Origin: Marinobacter aromaticivorans
GTDB taxonomy: Bacteria > Pseudomonadota > Gammaproteobacteria > Pseudomonadales > Oleiphilaceae
DNA length: 64,000 bases
Reading direction: 5' to 3'
NCBI RefSeq assembly: GCF_002806975.1
Contig: NZ_NIHD01000012.1
Coordinates: 1 to 64,000, forward strand
Within the stretch, counting starts at the first letter, position 1. Every line of letters starts with the position of its first letter. Below the pieces are notes generated by a model. That model saw nothing but the letters and a program-made list of their open reading frames with translations. It had not been told where the DNA came from and did not search any database. Made by a program: the position numbers and the translations under genes. Shown here one piece after another: positions 1-9,584 of this stretch.

Positions 1-66
1 CTCGACTTGCATGTGTTAAGCCTGCCGCCAGCGTTCAATCTGAGCCATGATCAAACTCTTCAGTTT
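1..66 (-). rRNA. rrs: 16S ribosomal RNA, 5' end only (partial)
   Basis: The reverse complement reads AAACTGAAGAGTTTGATC and continues with the conserved first helix region of bacterial 16S rRNA, including the universal 27F primer site and the ACGCTGGCGGC block. The gene runs leftwards out of the window, so only about 66 nt of the mature 5' end is present. The 5' end at 66 is set by comparison with the E. coli start AAATTGAAGAG. The position next to tyrS matches the rRNA operon that follows tyrS in Pseudomonas. Confidence 0.95.
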
Positions 67-191
67 AAATCATACAAGATCCGAAGATCTTTAATCTTGC
101 TCAAGACAAAACTCAATTTTCGACGAGTCGCTGTCTTGGTATTTCCTGTCGAAATACTCCAGCCAGCGCCCACACGAATTACTTGGTCAAT

Positions 192-203
192 TTGTTAAAG
201 AGC
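192..203 (-). promoter_or_regulatory. rRNA leader boxA antitermination site
   Basis: The minus strand reads GCTCTTTAACAA, the classical boxA recognised by NusB/NusE in rRNA leader transcripts. It lies about 126 nt before the 16S 5' end and downstream of both promoters, as expected for rRNA antitermination. Confidence 0.85.
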
Positions 204-233
204 CGTTGAGCCGTTGCTCAATCAAGGTGGCGT

Positions 234-261
234 ATTCTACATCGATCCGCCGCCTTGTCAA
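234..261 (-). promoter_or_regulatory. rRNA operon promoter P2 (sigma-70)
   Basis: On the minus strand TTGACA (261-256) is followed by a 16-bp spacer and TAGAAT (239-234). A consensus -35 with a 16-bp spacer is typical of strong, growth-rate-controlled rRNA promoters. The predicted leader to the 16S 5' end is about 160 nt and includes boxA. Confidence 0.85.
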
Positions 262-366
262 CCGTTTATTTGAAGAAAGTTAAACTCCGCTTTCTTCAAT
301 ACTTTCAAACAGTTGCCCTTCCAGAATCACCCCGCCTCAGCGGTGCACCCCTCGAAGGAGATGCGC

Positions 367-394
367 ATTCTACAGACACCCGCAGAACTGTCAA
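367..394 (-). promoter_or_regulatory. rRNA operon promoter P1 (sigma-70)
   Basis: A second TTGACA (394-389), 16-bp spacer and TAGAAT (372-367) lies 133 bp upstream of P2 with identical hexamers and spacing. It begins only about 40 nt after the tyrS stop codon. I see no terminator hairpin between tyrS and this promoter, so tyrS transcripts may read into the rRNA leader. Confidence 0.82.
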
Positions 395-433
395 CGGGGT
401 TTTTGAAATAAACTCAAAATTACCCAAAATCGG

Positions 434-1636
434 TCATGCAGTGATCAATACCCGGGCAATTTTCTTCTTTCCGGCCTGAATCACGCAGGTATCCCCCTCA
501 ACAAAAGTCCGGTCACCTTCAAACTTCTGGCCATCCACAAAAACCGCACCGCGCCCCAGAACATCCCGCGCAGCTGCTCCATTTTTCACCAATCCAGCCA
601 AACGCAGCACAGAGGGCATAAGTATTTCCCGCTGACCATCCAGAGAAACCTCCACCTCCGGCACATTCTCGGGAATCTCTCCCAAAGCGACCCGGTTACC
701 AGCAGACTTGTGAGCCGTCCGGGCTGCCTCTTCATTGTGGAAGCGGGTAATAATTTCCTCTGCCAGAAGTTTTTTGTAGTCCTGGGGATTTGCCCCTCCA
801 TCCACGGCACTCCGGAATTCATTCACCTCGGCCAGAGGCCTGAAACTCAGGAGTTCGAAGTAACGCCACAACAAATCATCGGGCACAGAAAGCAGCTTGG
901 TATACATTTCTCCGGGAGAGTCGTTGACACCGATATAATTACCCAGGGACTTGGACATTTTCTGGACGCCATCCAACCCTTCCAGAATCGGCATGGTAAT
1001 AACGACCTGGGGCGCCTGGCCGTAATGCCTCTGCAAAATACGCCCCATCAGAAGATTGAACTTCTGATCCGTACCACCCAGTTCAACATCTGCCTCCAGG
1101 GCGACAGAGTCGTAACCCTGAATCAATGGATAGAGGAATTCATGGATGGCGATAGACTGCTCTGCGCGGTAGCGCTTGGTGAAATCATCCCGCTCCAGCA
1201 TGCGGGCAACCGTATACTGGCCCGCCAGGCGAATCATGTCCGCCGCGCTCAGCTTGCTCATCCACTCGGAGTTGAAAACCACCCGGGTTTTCTCACGATC
1301 GAGAATCTTGAACACCTGCTCTTTATAGGTAATTGCGTTCTGCGCAACCTGCTCATCTGAAAGCGGGGGCCGGGTAGCACTTTTACCAGACGGATCCCCG
1401 ATCTTTCCCGTGAAATCGCCAATAAGGAAGATGACCTGGTGGCCAAGGTCCTGAAACTGCCGCAATTTATTGATGAGCACCGTATGCCCGAGATGGAGAT
1501 CGGGGGCCGTGGGATCAAAACCTGCCTTGATGCGCAAGGGACGACCTTCTTTCAGCTTGGCAACCAGGTCTTCTTCCGGTATCAGCTCGTCTACGCCCCT
1601 TTTGATAATGGCCAGCGCTTCATCAATAGATGCCAT
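434..1636 (-). CDS. tyrS: Tyrosyl-tRNA synthetase
   Basis: Charges tRNA-Tyr with tyrosine in the cytoplasm. The 400-residue product has the class I HIGH-type motif HLGH at residues 48-51, the tyrosine/tRNA pocket sequence around GGTDQKFN (187-194), the KMSKS loop exactly at 226-230, and a C-terminal S4-like RNA-binding domain at roughly 335-395. Length and motifs fit the TyrZ-type enzyme of pseudomonads rather than E. coli TyrS. The ATG at 1636 has a GGAG 11 nt upstream. A TATAAT on the minus strand at 1778-1773 could be its -10 element, but I see no good -35. The M23 peptidase gene is divergent. Confidence 0.96.
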   Translation of the reverse strand: MASIDEALAIIKRGVDELIPEEDLVAKLKEGRPLRIKAGFDPTAPDLHLGHTVLINKLRQFQDLGHQVIFLIGDFTGKIGDPSGKSATRPPLSDEQVAQNAITYKEQVFKILDREKTRVVFNSEWMSKLSAADMIRLAGQYTVARMLERDDFTKRYRAEQSIAIHEFLYPLIQGYDSVALEADVELGGTDQKFNLLMGRILQRHYGQAPQVVITMPILEGLDGVQKMSKSLGNYIGVNDSPGEMYTKLLSVPDDLLWRYFELLSFRPLAEVNEFRSAVDGGANPQDYKKLLAEEIITRFHNEEAARTAHKSAGNRVALGEIPENVPEVEVSLDGQREILMPSVLRLAGLVKNGAAARDVLGRGAVFVDGQKFEGDRTFVEGDTCVIQAGKKKIARVLITA

Positions 1637-1929
1637 GAATTATTCAACTCCAGTCAGTTTCACGAAATGATCAGTTACAGACTTCAACAAAAGAAATCTG
1701 TGAGTTACCCGGCGTCTTGCTACAGTGTAACTGCTCAGTTTTTAAACGAATCCGGGCATTGCGGGCGCGCTTATTATATCAACGCTGTCACAAGAAATCC
1801 GGCCAGCAGCGCAATAACCGTAATGTTTCAAGCTGTTCCACATGCTTTCTATGGGGTAATCTGTTGGTCTATACTTGAACAACAGCTTTAATTGGGTAGC
1901 ACAAGCTGCCGGAATACCGATTAAAACGG

Positions 1930-3348
1930 ATGCAACACGTGCTGAAAACGTTCCCGAAAACCCATATTACCATCGCCGCCGCTGCAACCGTGGTGGTAAC
2001 TGCCGCTATTCTTATGAGCCCCAGCGCGGACGTTGAGGCCAAACGCATGTCCTACGCTCTGGATCTGGAGCAGGGCACAGCCTCAGAAATCATCTCGCAA
2101 AAGCCGCGACAAAAACAGGCTCGGACGCCTGAAAAGTCTGTTAAGTCTGAAAGCCAGCCTGAAGATACCGCTGCGGAAAGCGGCCCGGAAGTTGCTGAAA
2201 ATACTCCGGAGCCGGCACCGGTTGAGTCAGAGCCCCGCCTGAAGTGGCAGTCCTTTGATATTGAATCCGGCGACACCTTGTCATCCCTGTTTAAAAAGGC
2301 CGGATTTAACGACGGCATGATGCTCTCCGTTATTCATGGTGAAGGAGAGGCTGACAAGATCCAGCGCCTTTACGCTGGTGAGACTATCCGTTTCGGGATC
2401 GACAGCGAAGGCGGGCTTGCTGCGGTTGAGCTCCAGCGCAACCTGCTGGAAACGTTGAAGATTGCCAGACAGGAAGGCACTTTCAGCGGCGAGACAGTAA
2501 TACGGAAACCGGAGCCCAGGCCGGCATTTGCTTCCGGCACCATTGACGACTCTCTATACCTTGCAGCCCGTGACGCCGGGCTCAATGACAGGCTCACCAT
2601 GAAGCTGGCAGGGATTTTCGGCTGGGATATCGACTTTGTTTACGATGTTCGTAAAGGTGACCGGTTTGAAGTGGTTTATGAGGAACTGTACCTTGACGGT
2701 GAAAAATTCGACACAGGCCGCATCCTCTCTGCCCGCTTTATAAACCGCGGCGAGGAGAATCTCGCGCTCCTGTACACCGACAGCAATGGCGAGAGCGACT
2801 ACTACTCCCCTGACGGGAAAAGCATGCGCAAGGCTTTCCTGCGCACGCCCATCAGTGCCAGAGTTTCTTCTCCCTTCAACCTTCAGCGCCGCCATCCGGT
2901 GCTGGATGTTGTGCGCCCACACGAAGGAACAGACTATGCCGCACCACCGGGCACGCCAATCAAGGCTGCCGGTAATGGCCGGGTCCAGTTTGCCGGATGG
3001 AAAGGTGGCTATGGCCGAACAGTCGTCCTGAAACATGGCGACAACATAACAACCCTGTACGCACACATGAGCCGGATCGGCAAAGGCATCAAAAACGGCA
3101 CGCGGGTAAAACAAGGTGAAACAATTGGCTATGTCGGTTCATCCGGCATGGTGACCGGGCCACACCTGCACTACGAATTCCGGTTAAATGGCTCGCCACG
3201 AAACTCGCGGACGGTAAAGCTGCCGGATGCCCAACCCATCCCTGCCACAGAAATGGTCCGCTTCAAAAAGTTTGCAGGGCAGCAGATCGCCCAGTTTGAT
3301 GCGTTCAAGAAAAACTACCAGCACCTCGCCCTGGCCTCGGAAGACTGA
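1930..3348 (+). CDS. M23 family murein endopeptidase (MepM/YebA-like)
   Basis: Probable periplasmic, membrane-anchored peptidoglycan endopeptidase of 472 residues. An N-terminal membrane segment spans about residues 12-31, followed by a low-complexity Glu/Pro linker, an OapA/LysM-like wall-binding region at about 105-155, and a C-terminal LytM (peptidase M23) domain. The zinc ligands are visible: H331-x3-D335 (in HEGTD) and H412-L-H414 (in HLHYE). In this family these cut peptide cross-links during wall growth. It sits 5 nt before anmK, so wall cutting and recycling of wall sugars are likely co-transcribed. The start at 1930 has only a weak ribosome site. Confidence 0.9.
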   Translation: MQHVLKTFPKTHITIAAAATVVVTAAILMSPSADVEAKRMSYALDLEQGTASEIISQKPRQKQARTPEKSVKSESQPEDTAAESGPEVAENTPEPAPVESEPRLKWQSFDIESGDTLSSLFKKAGFNDGMMLSVIHGEGEADKIQRLYAGETIRFGIDSEGGLAAVELQRNLLETLKIARQEGTFSGETVIRKPEPRPAFASGTIDDSLYLAARDAGLNDRLTMKLAGIFGWDIDFVYDVRKGDRFEVVYEELYLDGEKFDTGRILSARFINRGEENLALLYTDSNGESDYYSPDGKSMRKAFLRTPISARVSSPFNLQRRHPVLDVVRPHEGTDYAAPPGTPIKAAGNGRVQFAGWKGGYGRTVVLKHGDNITTLYAHMSRIGKGIKNGTRVKQGETIGYVGSSGMVTGPHLHYEFRLNGSPRNSRTVKLPDAQPIPATEMVRFKKFAGQQIAQFDAFKKNYQHLALASED

Positions 3349-3353
3349 GGCCC

Positions 3354-4451
3354 ATGGATACCTGGATCGGGCTGATGTCCGGCACCAGCATGGATGGCAT
3401 AGATGCCGTGCTGGTGTCCTTCCAGGACAAAATTGTTTGCATTCATGAAACACATTCCTCCCCTTACCCCGAAGACCTGCGTCATCGCCTGGAACTGGCC
3501 AGTCAAAACCAGGCCACGCCAGATGAAATCGGAGAGCTTGACACCCTGACGGGCACCCTCTTTGCGGATGCCGCTGAAAACCTGATCCGGAAATCCGGTA
3601 TAGACAGGTCAACGGTTTCCGCTATCGGGAGCCACGGGCAAACCCTGCGTCATCAACCGTCAGGGCCCGGGCGCTTTTCTCTTCAGGTAGGCAACCCTGC
3701 GATCATTGCGGAAAAAACCAGGGTTACTACTGTGGGGGATTTCCGCAGCAGGGACATGGCCGCCGGCGGGCAAGGCGCCCCCCTGGTTCCGGCTTTTCAC
3801 AAACATTTTTTCGGCTCTGAAAACGAAGATCGATGCATTCTCAACCTCGGCGGCATCGCCAATATCACCTGGATTCCTTCCAACCCGGAGAAGCCTGTAA
3901 CCGGCTTCGATACAGGCCCGGCAAACGCCTTGATGGATGCCTGGTGCCAGGATCAGACAGGCCGCCCCTTTGATGAAGATGGCCAATGGGCCGAGGAAGG
4001 CATTGTTGATCAGGCCCTGCTGGGAGATATGCTTTCAGATGCCTACTTCGAACGGCCAGCGCCCAAAAGCACCGGAAAGGAAAAGTTCAATCTTCAGTGG
4101 GTTAAAACTATGGTGCAGCGGCATCCCGAAACCCGACCCGAAGATGTTCAGCGCACACTGCTGAAGCTTTCGGTGATAACAGCCGTGCGGCAAATCCCTC
4201 AATCCTTGCCTATGACAGTCTATGCCTGCGGGGGTGGAACCCGGAACCGGGTATTTATGAATGAGCTATCGCAGGCGCTTACTCCCGTTCGCTTGTTGAA
4301 CACAGCTGAACTTGGTATTGACCCCCAGTGGGTAGAGCCAACCGCATTTGCATGGCTGGCCCGGCAAACGATCAACGGCAAACCGGGTAACCTTGCAGAG
4401 GCAACGGGTGCTTCCGGGCCGCGAATACTCGGGGCCATATACCCGGCCTGA
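3354..4451 (+). CDS. anmK: Anhydro-N-acetylmuramic acid kinase
   Basis: Phosphorylates and opens 1,6-anhydro-MurNAc released from peptidoglycan, giving MurNAc-6-phosphate for recycling. The 365-residue protein carries the N-terminal signature GLMSGTSMDGIDAVL (residues 6-20), the DTGPAN block and the late CGGGTRN motif typical of the AnmK branch of the actin-like kinases. A GAGG lies 3 nt before the ATG. It follows the M23 peptidase gene by 5 nt, forming a murein turnover pair. The opposing erpA gene ends 47 nt downstream. Confidence 0.95.
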   Translation: MDTWIGLMSGTSMDGIDAVLVSFQDKIVCIHETHSSPYPEDLRHRLELASQNQATPDEIGELDTLTGTLFADAAENLIRKSGIDRSTVSAIGSHGQTLRHQPSGPGRFSLQVGNPAIIAEKTRVTTVGDFRSRDMAAGGQGAPLVPAFHKHFFGSENEDRCILNLGGIANITWIPSNPEKPVTGFDTGPANALMDAWCQDQTGRPFDEDGQWAEEGIVDQALLGDMLSDAYFERPAPKSTGKEKFNLQWVKTMVQRHPETRPEDVQRTLLKLSVITAVRQIPQSLPMTVYACGGGTRNRVFMNELSQALTPVRLLNTAELGIDPQWVEPTAFAWLARQTINGKPGNLAEATGASGPRILGAIYPA

Positions 4452-4498
4452 CACCGCAGGCTATCCCCGCTCTTCCAAACGCTATCGACCCTGGAATC

Positions 4499-4831
4499 TC
4501 AAATGGTAAACGAACTTCCACAACCACAGGTGGAACTGGCATTGGGATTTTGCACAACGAATTGGGAACCTTGCAGGCCTTCCTGATAATCAATGGTGGC
4601 TCCCACAAGGTATTGATAACTCATGGGATCTACCAGAAGAACGGCACCATCCCGCTCGATGACTGTGTCCTCGTCATCCTGAGTTTCGTCAAATGAGAAC
4701 CCGTACTGAAATCCGGAACAGCCACCGCCTGTAACAAACACGCGCAGCTTCAGGCTCGGGTTGTCTTCTTCCTCAACCAGTTCACGTACTTTGTTGACCG
4801 CACTGTCACTGAAGAACAGTGGTGTTGCCAT
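4499..4831 (-). CDS. erpA: Iron-sulfur cluster insertion protein ErpA
   Basis: A-type carrier that delivers Fe-S clusters to apo-proteins. From the ATG at 4831 the product is 110 residues with the three ligand cysteines of the family: C38 in GGGCSG and C102/C104 in TCGCG near the C-terminus. The open frame continues upstream to a TTG at 4915, but those 28 residues are not family-like and the family normally begins at this Met-x-x-Pro stretch. A TTG at 4846 is another possible start. It is the last gene of a minus-strand group after bactofilin, DUF6776 and argC. Confidence 0.93.
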   Translation of the reverse strand: MATPLFFSDSAVNKVRELVEEEDNPSLKLRVFVTGGGCSGFQYGFSFDETQDDEDTVIERDGAVLLVDPMSYQYLVGATIDYQEGLQGSQFVVQNPNASSTCGCGSSFTI

Positions 4832-4915
4832 TTGCTGCTGAACTACACTCAAGTTCGCCTCCGGATTACCTGATAAGACCTGAGGGATTATGGTATTCCT
4901 GAGTAAAACAATCAA

Positions 4916-5398
4916 CTATTCGGATTTTCCACCACCCTCTTCTTCCGCCAGCTCTCTGGCCTCTGCATCGGCTGAAGCATTCTCAGCCTCGTTGGTTGTG
5001 TTTTTTTCCTGGGTCAGCAGCGCCTTAGGTTCGCGTTGATGAACAAGATTGCCATTGACCGAGGAGCCCATCGCCATCTGGATCAGGTTGTAGTACACAC
5101 TGCCATTAATGGCTGCCTTTTCCGCCAGTTCAAGATGCGCAGACGCATATACGTCTCCGTGAACCGTGCCGTTAATAATCACATGGGGCGCTGCTATATC
5201 ACCGGTAATCTCGCCCACCTCGGAGACCCGCAAGACCGCATCACTGCCATCTTCAGCCAGTACTTTGCCACGAATACGGCCGTCGACATGCAGACCGCCG
5301 GAAAAATGCACATCACCCTCTATAGTCGTGCGTGATGAAATCAGCGTGTCGAAACTACCCGTGGGCCGGCGGGGCTTCTGTTTTTTTTTGCCAAGCAT
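4916..5398 (-). CDS. Bactofilin (polymer-forming cytoskeletal protein)
   Basis: 160-residue bactofilin. A short basic N-terminus is followed by a repetitive beta-helix core (about residues 20-115) with alternating Gly/Val/Ile turns such as GDVHFSGGLHVDGRIRG, then an acidic, disordered tail. These proteins polymerise without nucleotide and scaffold cell-shape or wall enzymes at the membrane. A GGAG lies upstream of the ATG, inside the end of the DUF6776 gene, which stops 2 nt before it, so the two are probably translationally coupled. Proximity to murein genes fits a wall-related role, but that is inference. Confidence 0.9.
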   Translation of the reverse strand: MLGKKKQKPRRPTGSFDTLISSRTTIEGDVHFSGGLHVDGRIRGKVLAEDGSDAVLRVSEVGEITGDIAAPHVIINGTVHGDVYASAHLELAEKAAINGSVYYNLIQMAMGSSVNGNLVHQREPKALLTQEKNTTNEAENASADAEARELAEEEGGGKSE

Positions 5399-5400
5399 TG

Positions 5401-6141
5401 TCAGTTCTCCGTTAAATCATCCCAGTTGAATGTCCGTTCGGCCTGCGAGGATTTGCGCCCCTGAGCCTGCGCAACCACCTGCACTTCCAATGGTTCGAAG
5501 TCATCGGGCAGTGTCAGCTTGCCCTCTACATCCTGAAAATACCGGAAGCGGAATTTCACCCCGAGATCTTCTATGTCCTGAGAAAGGTCGCGCAAAGCGA
5601 TAACTTCTTTCTCGTCATTGCGCATGCCGATGATATTAACCGCTACGACACCGGCAATATAACTTTTGTTATTGCCAACCTGGGTAAGCACCAGCTTGAA
5701 ATTATAAACACCTGGCTGGCGATCACTGCCCAGCGAAAAGCGATCAACCTGTAAACCTTTACTGGTTTCCGAGGGCGCCATGATATTTTTATAGAACGTC
5801 AGGTCGGACTGCAGGGCACCAACACGGGTTTCCAGATCGACAATTATTTTCCTGGCTTCGTTCAGCGCCTGCTGATCAATCAGCTTGCCACGCTCGAGAT
5901 TAACCAGTTGCTGCCGGGCATCCCGATAATTGCTTTCCAGCCTGGCAACCCTGTCTTTCAGTTGTTCGTTAGAGGCTTCAGCACTGGAAAAACGGAAACC
6001 GCCCTGAGCCAGACCCGCAGCGTAGCCCGCAGCTGCTGCCACAAGCGTCAAACTTACAAGAAGAGCTGCGCGCCTGAACCTGTAGCCCGGCCGGTGCCGG
6101 ATAACCACATACTCCTCAGCCGGTTTGCGTTGTTCGCTCAC
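5401..6141 (-). CDS. DUF6776-type membrane protein with coiled coil
   Basis: 246 residues. A basic cytoplasmic N-terminus leads into one membrane segment at about residues 26-46 (LLVSLTLVAAAAGYAAG), then a coiled coil at about 55-120 rich in Leu/Arg/Glu, then a globular, probably periplasmic domain ending in NWDDLTEN. I recognise this as the conserved hypothetical that sits beside bactofilin in Marinobacter- and Pseudomonas-like genomes. A role as membrane partner of the bactofilin scaffold is suggested by adjacency only. Confidence 0.75.
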   Translation of the reverse strand: MSEQRKPAEEYVVIRHRPGYRFRRAALLVSLTLVAAAAGYAAGLAQGGFRFSSAEASNEQLKDRVARLESNYRDARQQLVNLERGKLIDQQALNEARKIIVDLETRVGALQSDLTFYKNIMAPSETSKGLQVDRFSLGSDRQPGVYNFKLVLTQVGNNKSYIAGVVAVNIIGMRNDEKEVIALRDLSQDIEDLGVKFRFRYFQDVEGKLTLPDDFEPLEVQVVAQAQGRKSSQAERTFNWDDLTEN

Positions 6142-6150
6142 TGACGTTCC

Positions 6151-7188
6151 TCAAGGCAGCAGTGCAGGTGCTTCAAGACCCAGCGTTTCCTTCAGACCAA
6201 ACATGACATTCATGTTCTGGATTGCCTGGCCAGCAGCTCCTTTTACCAGGTTGTCGATAACCGACGAAATGATAACAATGTTGCTCCGCTCCTGGCGGTG
6301 CAGCGCCATACGGCAAAGATTGGCACCGCGCACACTGCGGGTTTCGGGATGGCTGCCGAAAGGCATAACATCCACAAACGGCTCGTTGCGATAGCGCCCT
6401 TCAAACAATGCTTGCAGCCGGTCAAAATCCGCAGGATTTTTCATCTCTGCATAAAGCGTTGCTTCAATACCGCGAATCATCGGAACCAGATGCGGCACAA
6501 ACGTAACACCGATTTCCGTGCCCGCAGCCGCCGACAAACCCTGGCGAATTTCAGGCAAATGACGGTGTCCTGATGCGCCGTAGGCTTTAAAACTTTCACC
6601 TACCTCACCGTGCAGCATTCCGATTTTGCCCTGCCGGCCACCGCCACTGGCGCCGGATTTGGCATCCGCAATCAGCCGTGAAGGATCAACCAGCCCCTGC
6701 TCCAGCAAAGGCAGGAAACCCAGCTGAACGGCAGTCGGATAACACCCGGGGTTGGCAACCAACTGCGCCCTGGCTATTTCGTCGCGCACCACTTCAGGCA
6801 AACCATAAACCGCTTTTTCGACCCACTCCGGCGACTCATGGGGCATGCCATACCATTCGGACCAAACCTGTAAATCCTTGATACGGAAGTCAGCAGAAAG
6901 ATCGACAACCCGCACACCGGATTCCATCAGCCCCGGGATCATTCGCATGGCAACCCCGTGCGGTGTTGCAAAAAACACCAGATCGCACGCCGCCAGCACA
7001 CTGGCATCCGGCTCTGAGTATGCCAGATCAAAGTGCCCCCGGAGGTTCGGATACATATCGGCCACCGGCACTCCGGCTTCCGACCTTGAGGTAATGCAAC
7101 TAACCGTTACTTCCGGATGAACTGCGAGAATTCTGAGGAGTTCGACGCCGGTATACCCGGTGCCACCCACGATACCTACTTTAATCAA
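6151..7188 (-). CDS. argC: N-acetyl-gamma-glutamyl-phosphate reductase
   Basis: Third step of arginine synthesis: NADPH-dependent reduction of N-acetylglutamyl-phosphate to the semialdehyde. The 345-residue protein has the nucleotide-binding GGTGYTG motif (8-14) and the catalytic cysteine C149 in NPGCYPT, with the conserved HRHLPEI histidine block later. The downstream DUF6776 gene starts 9 nt after its stop, so argC probably leads the minus-strand group argC-DUF6776-bactofilin-erpA. The ClC gene is divergent across a short intergenic space. Confidence 0.96.
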   Translation of the reverse strand: MIKVGIVGGTGYTGVELLRILAVHPEVTVSCITSRSEAGVPVADMYPNLRGHFDLAYSEPDASVLAACDLVFFATPHGVAMRMIPGLMESGVRVVDLSADFRIKDLQVWSEWYGMPHESPEWVEKAVYGLPEVVRDEIARAQLVANPGCYPTAVQLGFLPLLEQGLVDPSRLIADAKSGASGGGRQGKIGMLHGEVGESFKAYGASGHRHLPEIRQGLSAAAGTEIGVTFVPHLVPMIRGIEATLYAEMKNPADFDRLQALFEGRYRNEPFVDVMPFGSHPETRSVRGANLCRMALHRQERSNIVIISSVIDNLVKGAAGQAIQNMNVMFGLKETLGLEAPALLP

Positions 7189-7367
7189 CTTTCACTCCAG
7201 CGAGGTTGGGTCAGGATGTTAAAAGCCATGCTCTGTAGCCTGGTAGCTTGATGGCCTAGTCTATCATGATAAACCAAGGACTTATTGCAGCTTGCAGGCC
7301 GACGGTTACAATGTTGTCAGAAATTCTCTGGCAAGCCATCCTCCTCCATACCGGAATACCGGCATAC

Positions 7368-9158
7368 ATGAAAAATACCTGGCATCGGATTAAAGAAAAC
7401 CTGATGAGTACTTTCCCGGGCAGGCTCTCCGGCGTTGATTCGTTGCCCCAGCTTGCCATACTCGGTTTGCTGTCCGGCCTGGTTACTGGCGGCGTGATTC
7501 TGGTTTTTCGCCTGGCCATCGAGTGGCCCCTGGAACATTTCCTGCCAGGGGATGAATCGGACATTTTTGCATCAGAAACCTTTGAGAACCTGGATATTCT
7601 CACCCGGGGGTTGCTGCCACTTGCCGGCGCACTGGGCATTGGCCTGTTCCTACATCGCCTTGCAAACCAAGACCGCAAGGTCGGCGTTGTGCACGTTATG
7701 GAACGCCTGAATTACCATCAGGGCTACATTACTGCCAAAAGCGCTTTTATTCAGTTCATACTGGGCGTTACAACCGTTGTGTCCGGGCAATCGGCTGGCC
7801 GGGAAGGCCCTGCCGTGCATCTGGGCGCCGCGTTCTCAAGCCTCATGGGGCAATGGATGCGCCTGCCCAACAACAGCATACGCACGCTTGTGGCGTGTGG
7901 CTGCGCTGCCGCAATTTCCGCCTCGTTCAATACGCCCATCTCCGGAGTCATTTTCGCTATGGAAGTGGTGATGATGGAATATACCATTGCAGGCTTTACG
8001 CCGATCATTCTTGCCGCCGTAAGTGCGGCGGTTGTAACTCAGGTTGTATACGGAGCCGAACCGGCATTCAGCGTTCCGGCGCTGACCATGAACTCACTGC
8101 TGGAGATACCCTGGATACTGGTTATTGCGATTGTTATTGGTGTTGCTGCGGCGCTCTTTATCCAGTTGGTGGGTTCCATGGGCCGTTTCAGCCATCGCCC
8201 TGTTATGCTGCGGGTTATCACTGCGGGTGTGCTCATGGTTCCTGCCGCGGTTCTGGTACCCGAAACCATGGGCATTGGTTACGATACGGTCAATGCAACC
8301 ATCAACGGTGAACTGGGTTTCTGGTTGTTATTGAGTGCCGGCGTCGTAAAAGTTGTCATTACCGCATTAACCGTCGGCCTGGGAATGCCCAGCAGTATTA
8401 TCGGCCCCACCCTGTTTATGGGTGCAACCCTGGGCGGGGCCATGGGCCTTGTGGGCGCAGAGTTCATGCCGCAACACGCCTCATCGGTTGGTTTTTACGC
8501 CATGCTTGGCATGGGCGCGATGATGGGCGCCGTACTGCAGGCCCCCCTCGCCGCGCTGATGGCCTTGATGGAACTGACCCGCAATCCGAACATCATTCTT
8601 CCGGGTATGCTGATTATTACCACCTCGACACTGATCACCAGCGAGGCCTTTGGAAAAAAATCCCTGTTTCTGACGGTACTGAAAAGCCAGGGTCTGAGTT
8701 ATCAGCATTCGCCGGTTATTCAGGCCTTGCGCCGGGTTTCCGTGGCCGCAATCATGGACAAAAGCATTCTGCGGATAGAAAGGCACCTGACTGTCGAAGA
8801 AGCCCAAAAGGCCCTGAAAGCCGGGCCCAAATGGCTGGTGGTAGAGGGCAGTAACGGCCCCACTGCACTGCTACCGGCGGTCGATCTGGCACGATATCTG
8901 GAAGACTCCGAAGAAATGGCTAAAGAGGAAAGCGAAGCGCCGGGCGAACTCATTGATCTGATACACATCCCGGCTAACCGCCGGGATATTGCGCCGGTAC
9001 AATATCAGGCAACGCTCGAGGAGGCGCTGCATGAATTCGAAACCACCAGCGCCGAGGCTCTATACGTTCAGCGCCATGTAGCTCCAATGATTCAGCGGGT
9101 TTATGGTGTGGTGCTCAAATCCGATATAGAAAGTTATTACCAATACCGACGGAGCTGA
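7368..9158 (+). CDS. ClC-family chloride channel/antiporter with CBS-like tail
   Basis: Inner-membrane ClC protein with many hydrophobic helices followed by a roughly 170-residue cytoplasmic C-terminus resembling a CBS pair. The gating-glutamate motif GREGP and the later GMPSSIIGPTLFMG filter segment are visible. The usual N-terminal GSGIP filter motif is not recognisable: the equivalent stretch reads KVGVVHV. The frame is open from 7266. I place the start at the ATG at 7368 (MKNTWHRIKEN), with 7404 (MSTFPGRL) as an alternative; the first 34 codons look non-coding. hemJ follows 3 nt after the stop. Confidence 0.88.
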   Translation: MKNTWHRIKENLMSTFPGRLSGVDSLPQLAILGLLSGLVTGGVILVFRLAIEWPLEHFLPGDESDIFASETFENLDILTRGLLPLAGALGIGLFLHRLANQDRKVGVVHVMERLNYHQGYITAKSAFIQFILGVTTVVSGQSAGREGPAVHLGAAFSSLMGQWMRLPNNSIRTLVACGCAAAISASFNTPISGVIFAMEVVMMEYTIAGFTPIILAAVSAAVVTQVVYGAEPAFSVPALTMNSLLEIPWILVIAIVIGVAAALFIQLVGSMGRFSHRPVMLRVITAGVLMVPAAVLVPETMGIGYDTVNATINGELGFWLLLSAGVVKVVITALTVGLGMPSSIIGPTLFMGATLGGAMGLVGAEFMPQHASSVGFYAMLGMGAMMGAVLQAPLAALMALMELTRNPNIILPGMLIITTSTLITSEAFGKKSLFLTVLKSQGLSYQHSPVIQALRRVSVAAIMDKSILRIERHLTVEEAQKALKAGPKWLVVEGSNGPTALLPAVDLARYLEDSEEMAKEESEAPGELIDLIHIPANRRDIAPVQYQATLEEALHEFETTSAEALYVQRHVAPMIQRVYGVVLKSDIESYYQYRRS

Positions 9159-9161
9159 TCA

Positions 9162-9584
9162 ATGCTGTGGGTCAAAGCCTTTCATATAATTTCACTGGTG
9201 TGCTGGTTCGCGGGCATTTTTTACCTGCCAAGACTGTTTGTCTACCATGCAGCCTGTGAGGATGAACCCGGGCGTGAACGTTTCAAGATCATGGAACGTA
9301 AGCTCTACAGGGGCATCACGACGCCTTCGATGATTGCCACCGTGATCTTTGGTGTCTGGCTGCTCAGCTATAACCTGCCCGGCTATTTCAGCCAGGGCTG
9401 GCTGCACGCAAAGCTTGTCCTTGTGGGGCTGTTGATTATCTATCACTTTTACTGCGGGCATCTGGTCAAAGTGTTTCGCGACGACCTGAACACCCGCAGC
9501 CATGTTTTCTATCGCTGGTTCAACGAATTGCCGGTATTCGTCCTGCTGGCCGTTGTGATTCTGGCCGTCGTAAAACCTTTCTAG
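9162..9584 (+). CDS. hemJ: Protoporphyrinogen oxidase HemJ
   Basis: 140-residue inner-membrane protein with four hydrophobic segments. It begins MLWVKAFHIISLVCWFAG, the HemJ family signature including the conserved early histidine (residue 8). HemJ oxidises protoporphyrinogen IX to protoporphyrin IX in bacteria lacking HemG/HemY. It fits the nearby heme-precursor gene hemL (1.5 kb downstream). The stop codon overlaps an AGGGAG sequence that would serve the following thiD. Confidence 0.92.
   Translation: MLWVKAFHIISLVCWFAGIFYLPRLFVYHAACEDEPGRERFKIMERKLYRGITTPSMIATVIFGVWLLSYNLPGYFSQGWLHAKLVLVGLLIIYHFYCGHLVKVFRDDLNTRSHVFYRWFNELPVFVLLAVVILAVVKPF

Noticed and set aside
4832..4915. N-terminal extension of ErpA from TTG 4915
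   Set aside because: The extra 28 residues lack family similarity and would start directly at the bactofilin stop; the internal ATG gives the normal length.
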